Shown piece by piece: positions 1 through 7,890 of a DNA stretch of 21,332 nt; the stretch's first letter is position 1; each line of letters opens with the position of its first letter. Location of the stretch: positions 19,372 through 40,703 of the forward strand of contig JH153275.1 in NCBI GenBank assembly GCA_000226015.1, written 5' to 3'. This DNA is from Mnemiopsis leidyi. Taxonomy: Eukaryota; Ctenophora; Tentaculata; Lobata; Bolinopsidae. A model generated the notes under the pieces. That model saw only the letters and a list, made by a program, of their open reading frames with translations, had not been told where the DNA came from and did not search any database. A program made the translations under genes and the position numbers.

Positions 1-999
1 AAGTTATAAGAGAGTAAAGAACAAGCCGATCTAATCACGATCCAGCAAATTTGCATTCGTTACCAAGAGGTTGAGAGGATACCAAGGCAACAAAGAGGTT
101 ACCCGAGCGACAAACTCACTGTTTTAGAGTCGATATTGTATCCGGCTCCTGGTAAGTCTACAAGAGAACTCTGAAATCGGTTATTTGAAAATAAAGATAT
201 GCTGCTCTGAAAACTCATTCTGAAAACAAAAGCAGTGCTGAGCAAAGCAAACTTTCGACTCTAAAATCATGTTAATTGGTAAAGTATTGTTTTCGATGGT
301 GAGTTTTTTTGCAGAAATTATTGTGCTTCATAGAAATGTATACATCTTTAAGTGTATATCTCAATGAACCAACGAGGCTTCAATTTTCCAATTATAAACT
401 GAAAAACTGCAAGAAATGAGATAATGGAACGGTGAACAAACAAGAAAAAAACTTTGAAAAATCATCAGAATATTGTCAGAAAGCAGGTATAGGAGAATCA
501 AGATAGGAAACAATACGAAAATTTTGGATACCAAATCCCACGCCAGCGTGGAATGTGAACTCCTTATTTTGAGGCTTATCCTTCAATATTTGAGGGTAAC
601 AATCGACGTTTTAAGGTATTACGTGTTGCTAATCTCAAACATCCCCCACGACGCAGGGTAAAATTGCATTGTAGGCCAAAACCGTTTCTCATGAGATTAC
701 GTGACCAGTGCGTGGTAAATCGATGCACGAACTTTGATTCCCGTTAGGGTTAGGGATGGATTAGGTTCTAGGGTTAGGGTTTTGGAGCTGGTAAATTAGA
801 GTCACGTGACTGCATTGATTAGCCACGGTCAGAAAAATGCTCCTGCACTAAAACGTGTGCGGTAAGAACGGTAGTTTGGTACTACTTGTGTGTGTAAATT
901 TTATCCATAAGGAGATATCAGACTATGTAAGTAAGAGAGATAGAAGACACTCAGATGTAGGACATTCAGGTTTTAGTCAAGTCTGAAATCCACACTTAC
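1..999. other. No assigned gene
   Basis: I see no recognisable gene here. Frame 1 is open from 10 to the stop at 169-171 and contains a good splice-donor sequence (GTAAGT near 152), so the window could start inside the last part of an exon, but the peptide has no motif I know. The 473-661 frame starts at TTG and has no recognisable protein character. A perfect 10-bp palindrome containing an E-box core (GTCACGTGAC) lies at 801-810, just after the telomere-like patch. Confidence 0.5.
744..782 (+). repeat. Degenerate TTAGGG telomere-like repeat
   Basis: Two perfect TTAGGG units at 744-755 are followed by degenerate units (GGATTAGG, TTCTAGGG) and another TAGGGTTAGGG at 769-779. The motif is the standard metazoan telomere repeat. 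The patch is about 40 bp long, so it is an interstitial trace and not a chromosome end. It may mark a repaired break or be part of a mobile element. Confidence 0.7.
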
Positions 1000-1408
1000 G
1001 GGGCGGCGTTGGCCTGTCCGACGGATTGCCTGTCTTAACCCCCCGTGGGGCTGAATAATTTATGTGAAGAAATTTACACTTCCTACAGCAATCTCCGTCG
1101 AGTTAGATAAAAGTTCGGAGGAGTGCCAAAACATTTGGGGAATTACAAAGAGATTCGAATGAATGTGGGAAATTAGGTAACATGGTCATGATGTGTGATT
1201 TCAGGAATGAAACTTGATATCTATCTCGTAACTTGTTCACAGTTCTTTTCAGTCGAGTGGAAATCTAAGTTTACTGTTTGTATAATAACTTAATAAGAAA
1301 GAAAACAAACCTCCATGCCAAAGTAAAGATAGCCATTTAGCATGTCCAGAGTGCTTGCTTTCTCCATTATCTTCCTTATCGCAGATATGTAGCAGGCTAG
1401 AAACACCA
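1000..1408 (-). CDS. Two possible exons of an unidentified minus-strand gene
   Basis: Read on the minus strand, 1408-1311 is bounded by a good acceptor (TTATCTCTCAG) and a usable donor (GAG|GTTTGT). It encodes 32 residues beginning VFLACYISAIRKIMEK, hydrophobic then amphipathic. The next candidate exon, 1050-1000 (51 nt), follows an acceptor ATTATTCAG and ends at a strong donor (CCCC|GTAAGTG); it encodes 17 basic, Gly/Arg-rich residues. The first exon ends in phase 0 and the second is phase 0 at both ends, so they can be joined in frame. The second exon is clearly more GC-rich than its surroundings. I do not recognise the protein and see no start, stop or flanking exons. A second reading frame of 1408-1311 is also open, which lowers confidence. 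Confidence 0.3.
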
Positions 1409-1411
1409 CTG

Positions 1412-1842
1412 AGAGATAAAGATAAATTATTAATGATGGAAATACAGGGGAAGTTGTGAGGCAATCTAGTTTCGAGAACTCAGTATTTGCTAACCAATTA
1501 GTTGAATAATTTAACTACGTTTATACTAAGTAACGAAGTAAAGAAGATTGCCAAATAAAGATTTTCAGAACTACTAGCAACTTCCGGTACATTCAAATTT
1601 TACATAATGGTGAAGATAAGACGTTATACAGGACCCATTGCGCGCCGACAAGACCCATTGCGCGATTTAAGCACGTGTTATAAGCCGGCGCGCAATCGGT
1701 CCGATTTAAACGTCCTATGTTGTTCACAGTAATGTATTTAAGACTACTGAGCTGTGACGAAACATTAACATGAATTTGTCTTAGTTACCGAAACAGGTAG
1801 CTAGTTTGTTCTGAGGAATTTCTAAACTAACGACCTTCGCGG
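1412..1842. other. Intergenic stretch holding a small inverted-repeat element
   Basis: No coding sequence is seen apart from the element at 1620-1714, which is described separately. The rest is AT-rich with no clear motif. Confidence 0.5.
1620..1714. repeat. 95-bp element with long inverted ends (MITE-like)
   Basis: The ends are inverted copies of each other: GACGTT at 1620-1625 pairs with AACGTC at 1709-1714. A 16-bp arm at 1631-1646 (GGACCCATTGCGCGCC) pairs with 1687-1702, with one mismatch. A third copy of the GACCCATTGCGCG core lies inside at 1652-1664. The GC-rich arms stand out from the AT-rich flanks. A small non-autonomous transposon or a hairpin-forming repeat would fit. I could not identify a clear target-site duplication. 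Confidence 0.55.
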
Positions 1843-2294
1843 CTTGGAACTCGTTTGTAAAAGTCTAATATGCTTTATTTCACCTAGTCTCATAAAATTA
1901 TCCTATGTATGAAACTACTGATCTAAATTTACGAGTATGAATGTAATGTAAGACAAGTTGTTGTATACTTCACTCTTCAGCAGCTTGGTTTGAATATACG
2001 ATATAGTTGCGGTTAGTCAAAGTTATCCCACCAATTATTGAGAGCAATAGGCCATATTCTACTATTACATTAATGCACAAATGCCCTCATGAGATTTGTG
2101 ATAGTTAATGTCATGGTAACAAACATTCGCTATCAATTTTCATTGTAACAAACATTTGTGGTTAATGAACCCTGATGTCTTAGATTTTGTGCAGGTAATT
2201 AAGTACAGAGTTAATGAAGGAGTTTTTAACATAAATTTTGCAGTTTTAACGTTACGTGTCTAGTTTTATCATAACTTGTGTAGTCTTGTGAAGT
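1843..2294 (+). repeat. Tandem duplication, copy A
   Basis: First copy of a direct duplication of about 452 bp. It starts at CTTGGAACTCGTTTGTAA and is repeated immediately at 2295. Long blocks are the same in both, for example the stretch around GGTAACAAACATTCGC. Differences are scattered substitutions and a few small indels, giving roughly 90% identity by eye. No open frame of note is present in either copy. Confidence 0.9.
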
Positions 2295-2750
2295 CTTGAA
2301 ACTCGTTTGTAAAAGTGTTATTTTTTATCACCTAGTCTCATAAAATTATCATATGAATGAAACTACTGAATACTGATGTTAAATTTACGAGTATGAATGT
2401 AATGTAAGACAGGTTTTTGTATACTTTAGTCTTCAGCAGTTTGGTTTGAATATACGATATAGTTGCAGTTAGTCACAGTTATCCCGCCAATTATAGGGCT
2501 CAATGGGCCATATTCGACTATTACATTAATGCTCAAATGCCCTCATGAGATTTGTGATAGTTAATGTCATGGTAACAAACATTCGCTATCAATTTTCATT
2601 GTAACAAACATTTGTGGTTTATGAACCCTGATGTCTTAGATTTCGTGCAGGTAATTAAGTACAGAGTTAATGAAGGAGTTTTTAACATAGATTTTACTGT
2701 TTTAACGTAACGTGTGTAGATTTACCATAACTTGTGTGATATTGTGTAGT
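2295..2750 (+). repeat. Tandem duplication, copy B
   Basis: Second copy, beginning CTTGAAACTCGTTTGTAA. It has an 8-bp insertion relative to copy A near 2371 and a 4-bp shorter T-rich stretch near 2325. Its 3' end runs into a 30-bp minisatellite that is represented by a single unit in copy A, so either the minisatellite expanded after the duplication or copy A lost units. Confidence 0.9.
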
Positions 2751-2814
2751 TTAACCATAACTTTTGTAGTCATGTGAAGTTTTACCATAACTTGTTTAAT
2801 ATTATGTAGTTTTT
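2716..2814 (+). repeat. 30-bp minisatellite, about 3.3 units
   Basis: Units start at 2716, 2746 and 2776, with a partial unit from 2806. Each has the form GTAG-TTTACCATAACTTGT followed by a variable GATATTGT-like end. One related unit lies at the end of duplication copy A near 2260. Confidence 0.8.
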
Positions 2815-2815
2815 C

Positions 2816-3406
2816 GACATAATCCATGGAGTTTTTGACTTGATTAAGTGCCGGAAAATTCTCCGGAAAACCGAAGGAATCTGCCGGACGAAGGATCTCC
2901 GAAATTGCAGGCCAGGGTGGCAGGTTGTTTATTTAGTTATAGTAGTTTACTTCTTATAGCTAGACGGAAAACTTGAGTCCAATTTTTACAGTCTCGGAGA
3001 CTCCAGAGTTTTTAACAAGATCCTCTGAATAAACTTGTGTGAGGAAACTTAATAGATCGTTGTGGTCTGAGAGGTTGTGGTATTTTTCTGTTTTATATAG
3101 GGAACTTTCTGTATTTACTTATTTATTTTGCTTTCACACCTTTCATTCTATCATAGCAAAGGCAGAAAGGCATGAAAACTTGCTCGAGGAACATGTAACA
3201 AATTACTAAGTTTCACCACATATCCTCGGTAATTAGCTGTTTCAGAGGATAGTCTGGAGCTCCACTCTTAATATATTTGCAGTTTTACAGATTGAAAGAT
3301 AAGTTATTGTTATCCGATATCTCCTTGTCTTCTCTCATATGTTTCACAACTTGCTAGGGAAGGACGATGTGTACCGCGCTTTTTTGAATTTTCTTGTAAC
3401 TTACCC
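2816..3406. other. Intergenic, upstream of the first transporter gene
   Basis: No coding sequence recognised. The stretch near 2850-2895 has several TCCGGA/CCGGA motifs, some in inverted orientation. The region should include at least part of the promoter of the transporter gene at 3674, but no convincing core promoter element could be picked out. Confidence 0.4.
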
Positions 3407-3457
3407 GGCTAGAAAAAAACACCGGAGTTTTTAAAAACACCGCGTTTTTTTCTAGCC
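3407..3457. repeat. Perfect 14-bp inverted repeat around an inner palindrome
   Basis: GGCTAGAAAAAAAC at 3407-3420 is the exact reverse complement of 3444-3457. The middle contains a 12-bp palindrome, GTTTTTAAAAAC (3427-3438). The structure ends directly beside the 43-bp tandem array. It could fold into a hairpin in DNA or RNA, or be a decayed small transposon. Confidence 0.75.
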
Positions 3458-3458
3458 A

Positions 3459-3677
3459 GATAAGCTCATATGCGTAGTAAATACTTGTCAACCACCTCTA
3501 GATGAGCTCATATTGCGTAGTAAATACTTGTCAACCACCTCTAGATGAGCTCATATTGCGTAGTAAATACTTGTCAACCACCTCTAGATGAGCTCATATT
3601 GCGTAGTAAATACTTGTCAACCACCTCTAGATGAGCTCATATTGCGTAGTAAATACTTTTCAACCACCTCTAGATGA
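3459..3677 (+). repeat. 43-bp tandem repeat reaching the SLC22 start codon
   Basis: Five units lie at 3459-3500 (42 nt, one T missing), 3501-3543, 3544-3586, 3587-3629 and 3630-3672, and the first five bases of a sixth follow at 3673-3677. The units are nearly identical, so the array is recent. Units 2 to 5 each carry an ATG (3502, 3545, 3588, 3631), and the start codon of the transporter (3674) occupies the equivalent position in the partial sixth unit. Because 43 is not a multiple of three, successive ATGs fall in different frames. Confidence 0.95.
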
Positions 3678-5816
3678 CCGAGAACGAGAACGAGAAGATG
3701 ATAGAGACGGAAGGAATGATGAAGCGAAAACAGGCTAAAACAAGTGATGATCTGATAACAGAGCTGATGAGAAGAAGGACGTGGAAATACACGGTTTTCA
3801 TAATGTGTCTCATGGTAGTTTGGACGGGCGGACCACCAGCTGTATACTTGACGTCATTCGCAGGTTTGCTACTTTGATACTTTGGTACCTCACCACATCA
3901 CTACTTTAAAACTTTAGAGCATACAAGTTTTTAATCTTGAGAACTTATTTTCTTATTTCCCACAAAAAATTTTAAAGTATCGTGGGCAGAGCCTGGACTT
4001 ATAGCCCTTATTTATTTTTTACTTTTTGTAAGCTGTCTCTTGAGCACTGAGTAGAAAATTCCTCTTCTTCAGAATTGCATCTGGCATAGATTAACTCATA
4101 GTCCGATTGATCAGTGACTACGGACTTGCTCCAAAATACCAAATAAATCCAGGCTTTTGAAGTTTTGAGGAGTGGTGGTTCACTAAATGAACTAAATACT
4201 TGAGTAGTGTGCTGAAAGTCTTCTCTCGGGAATTCTAAACTTCATTCCTTTATTGGGGATATTATTCATGAATATTCAACTTATTTGAATAATCCATCCA
4301 TATCATTTTTTGGAAAAAAGATTCAATGAAACAAAATATGCTTGTTGTAAAACTAGTATTACTTTTTTACTATCGTTAACCACTTCAGGTATCGACCCGA
4401 CAGTTAACGATACATGGACCTGCGTATCGGACAAATGTTTCAATCTGACGAGTAAAAATTCCTCTTTACTTGATCAGTTTCCCTGTGATATCACAGAAAA
4501 AGTGGACGGAAAAGATCAACTTGTTTTTGTACCGTCTGACATAGAATGGGACCTGGCTCACACTTCGTTTTCAGTAGAGTTTGACCTGTATTGTGACGTC
4601 GGATCACGACAGTCACAGAAAACTCTTCTCTCCTCCATCTACTTTGCCGGGGCACTCACAGGCCTCATAATTGGAGGTTATCTTTTCGACAAAATCGGCA
4701 GGAAGAAGTCAGCCATGATAGGAACTCTTGTAGCCGGTATCTCGATATTCACCGGTACATTTTGTCACAACTATCTGCTTCTTCTCGCTCTGCGATTCTT
4801 CCTGGGAGTAGGCAGGTACATGACCAGCACTGCAATGTTCATCTTGACTGTAGAGTTGGTACCGACCAAACAGAGGAATTTGGTGAACGGCTGGGCTAGC
4901 TGTCTGTGGGTGTTGGGTTATCCAGCAGCTGCTGGTATAGGATACTTTATCCCAGACTGGAACTACATGTTTCTCACTGCCAGTATATTCTACTTGATCA
5001 CAACCCTTAATGTATTCTTCTGCATTGAGTCTCCCAAATTTTACCTCATTAACAACAACGAGCAAGCTGCCAAGCGAGCGTTTAAAGCTTTAGCCAAGCT
5101 CAATGACATGGAGTTGGATCTGGAGAATGTAGAAATATTAGACGCCGGTTCGGCCAAGCAAAGGGAACAAAGTATTAAACAACAGCTGATGGACTTTGCT
5201 CGCTACCCGACACTGAGACTGGAATCTGGAATACTGATGTCTCTCTGGTTCGTAGTGGCCATGTTTTACTACGGGTTCAATTTCGGGTGGGGGACTATAG
5301 TGCCGGATCTGTATCTAGGATATATAACGGCTGGGGTGGGGGAGCTGATAGCCTACGTCCTTGTGGTTCCTCTCATAGCCCAGTTAGGAAGGAGGAGAGC
5401 TATGATGTTCATGTTTACAGGTGCCTCTCTGTCCTACCTCCTCGCTATCCCGGTCCTGAATTTCGGGGGCGGGTGGAGTCTGAACAGCGTCAGTTGCTTG
5501 GTCGGGATCGTCTTCGTGTCGGGCTGCTTCGCGGGGGTGTATCTCTGGACGGGAGAGGTAGCCCCCACCTCCCATGCCGGCCTTGTGTTTTGTCTGTGTT
5601 CGGGGGCAGCTCGGATTGGCTCCTTCCTCGGTCCCTACATCTTTAACAACCTGGCCCCTGTCACCCATACAGCTGTCCCTCTGGGGGGGTCTGGCAATAG
5701 TGGCTCTTCTCTGCAGCCTCGGCTCTTTTCTGATAGTGGAGACAGGGACTTCTACAATCGTGCTAACCGGGGCTGAGGTCGAGGAGAGAAGAAAGAAGTA
5801 CAAGTACCAGATTTAG
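3674..5816 (+). CDS. SLC22-like transporter, copy 1, with 1-bp frameshift near the C-terminus
   Basis: Two exons: 3674-3863 and 4389-5816, joined by a phase-1 intron (CAG|GTTTGC ... CTTCAG|GT). The product is a major facilitator superfamily transporter of the SLC22 (organic ion/carnitine) type, acting in a cell membrane. Visible features are: TM1 within residues 41-64; a large extracellular loop with Cys75, Cys80 and Cys96 and N-glycosylation motifs at N70, N82 and N87; the MFS signature GYLFDKIGRKK (160-170); ESPKF (277); LGRRR (396); and TGEVAPT (451). At residue 472 there is Arg (AARIGS), where OCTs carry Asp and OATs and OCTNs carry Arg, so an OCT-like cation role is less likely. The substrate is unknown. 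Translation is in frame to about residue 495. Then seven G (5683-5689) shift the frame, and the sequence as given stops at 5776 after an unrelated 31-residue tail. The frame homologous to copy 2, including TM12 and a KYKYQI end, continues in the other register to a stop at 5814-5816. The start was chosen because it aligns with copy 2 and in-frame stops lie upstream. Confidence 0.9.
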
Positions 5817-6499
5817 AAATCAGAATGATAAAATGTAGCTGAAGGTGCGGTGCATGCCTGTCTCTCACTGTCCAATCCCTGCTTACAAATCATGTATTGC
5901 AGGGACTAGAAATATGTACACATGTTACCGTACATCGATCGTTAATAACATAGGGCTTACTCGCTTAGTGAATTCAAAGTGCATTGTAACTTTTATACTT
6001 TTATAGAATGTGAAGGTATTACGTTCTAGAGAACACTTCGAATCCTTGCTACAGAGACCTCGACAGATCACCTAATTGTAAATCTGATACCCAGAAATGG
6101 AGGTGTTCTGGAGCAGTAGACAATGTCATTGTCTGGATGTAATAAAGTAATAACAATACCGGTAGTCACTGATTTTCATCCCATTTCGGGTTGTTTTTCT
6201 AATATTTGGGTTAAGTTCAGCTCAGCGTTTCTGGACCGACAAGTAACATTGACTCAACTCCACTGAAGCACTACTGTGCTTCAAGAACTCGATTTATGGT
6301 ATTGCATTGTAACCAATTTATCTCATGTTATTAAAGTATTAACTTAAGTTTATCATTGGATCTGTCTTTTCCTTTCGTGTTTGTTGAATAACGATTGAAG
6401 ATGAATAACCGCATGAGGTTCGATACATGCCAAAAATTCAAAACATTTAATTTTAAAAACATTTAAAAACTCAAGCTAAAAAACGTAATGCTCAGTATA
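5817..6499. other. 3' UTR of copy 1 and spacer
   Basis: Contains the probable 3' UTR of the first transporter, ending near the AATAAA at 6141-6146. Past that there is a small perfect hairpin at 6264-6283 (TGAAGCAC, four-base loop, GTGCTTCA). No coding sequence recognised. Confidence 0.5.
6141..6146 (+). terminator. Polyadenylation signal for SLC22 copy 1
   Basis: Canonical AATAAA, 325 nt after the 5816 stop, followed by a TTTTCATCCC and GGGTTGTTTTT region near 6174-6200 that could serve as the downstream U/GU-rich element. It would give a 3' UTR of about 350 nt. Confidence 0.5.
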
Positions 6500-6608
6500 A
6501 TGGCGGATTCTGGAAAATTGTTAAAAATGGATGATGATGGGAGACAAGGAGATCTGCTGTGTGGCTGTAGACCTGGAGAGTAGAAAGAAGAAACATATCG
6601 TTTGTTAA
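6500..6608 (+). pseudogene. Probable relic of a third SLC22 copy: first and last codons only
   Basis: ATG at 6500 begins MADSGKLLKMDDD, close to MADSDKMLKEETE of copy 2. After about 18 codons the resemblance jumps to the C-terminal end: from 6561 another frame reads VAVDLESRKKKHIVC and a stop at 6606-6608, comparable to VAGDVATRRKGYKYRL of copy 2. The DNA GTGTGGCTG-AGAC and the GGCA just after the stop are also shared. Nearly the whole transporter body is absent. The two pieces are in different frames, and the ATG frame meets TAG at 6581. It lies between and in the same orientation as the two full copies. The likely origin is a third tandem copy that lost its middle by deletion. The matches are short, so chance resemblance of one end cannot be ruled out, but both ends in the right order and orientation is hard to explain otherwise. 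Confidence 0.5.
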
Positions 6609-7890
6609 GGCATGTAGAAGGCGGGAGCACTTCAGTGAGTAAAGTTAAGTAAGTGCCAATATTCTCTATAAATTACTTGGTGCCGATGATTATGAAGTAA
6701 CAGAAAAGAATAAACTAATGAACAACATTTTTCCAACTTGTTATCGTATCCTAATGATCGGTGCAAGTTAAAAATCACCTACCCTCTAATCTGTTTCCCC
6801 AGAAGAGCAGAAATGTAGAAATGATGATTTCACGTCTTATTTTTGTAACATTTAGCGTCCTAATCACCTCAGTAAATTTAATTTAATGTAACTTCACTAA
6901 AGGTATCAAGTAATATGATTGAACTAGGCAAATGTTAGCGATATCAATTCACTACACTTTCATATGTGATATTCTAAAAATAGATTGAAAATGGATTTCC
7001 TTCGTTGAATACGGTGAAGAAATTTCTAAATTTGATTATTGAGGAAAAGAGATGACTGTTGCTAATCCAAAGCACCCATATTTCAAGATTCGATCTTTTA
7101 CCGCACAAGCCGGCCAAAAGTAGGGCAAGATCTATCAGATTTGGTTACGAAAAGGAAGCAGAATGTGCAAGATGCGGGCTATTTATTAATTTTCCTTTTC
7201 ACAGCTGTAAAATTTGTATCGTAATCGTTAAAAAACATAATATAACCAGGCCGTAATTTGCTTCAGAGTCTTGCCTATTTGTAGTAGCAGCGGATAGTTA
7301 TTTAGTCTCTTAGCATTTCTGATTTGAATGTTACTTTTCTCTGTATGACTATGAAAAAGTTTTAAAACTTTCAACACTACTATTATACAAATAATTTGAG
7401 AATGAACACGAACGCGTCTGTTCGAAATTAATTCGAGTAAAAAGTTTCCTAAAAGATCGCATTTTTTAGTCACACAGAGAAAAGTATGCCTGTCTAAAGC
7501 TATGAAATCATGTAATTCTACTACGTCTTCCCTGTTTGCTGCTTGCAGTTTAAATGAATGCGTGTTTTCTAAATACTCTAATACTGTCCAAATTATCTAA
7601 ACCACTAATTTTATGCGACTAAACAAGTCTTCTCCGAGGACTCGCCACTGAGGCGTGTCTAGTTTTCCCACCAATACCAGAACGTTGCTGTTTTGTGATT
7701 CCCTACTTCACTTGTTTTGTCGCTTAAAAGTCATTTATAAGACCTTTGCTACCCAAGGTTGGCGGTGACTGAGAGCCAATAAAACTTTTAAATTGCTTTT
7801 ATGCACGAAATCCTGTATTTTGCACTGCCTTCACTTGCTTTGGACTGACCGTCATACTCTTGTATCAAAACAGTTGCTACTTGTAGAAAA
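6609..7890. other. Spacer and upstream region of SLC22 copy 2
   Basis: AT-rich, no gene recognised. The 7059-7256 and 7228-7473 frames have no recognisable motif. Upstream of the 7891 start there is a CCAAT box at 7776-7780 and a TTTATAAG sequence at 7734-7741 that could be core promoter elements; neither is positioned convincingly enough to fix a transcription start. Confidence 0.4.

Noticed and set aside
1..171. Possible exon with donor GTAAGT near 152
   Set aside because: The frame is open for about 50 codons but the peptide is not recognisable and no acceptor can be seen at the window edge.
3459..3677. CRISPR-like array
   Set aside because: The units are contiguous with no unique spacers, and the window is animal DNA. 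The same applies to the arrays at 15250 and 15973.
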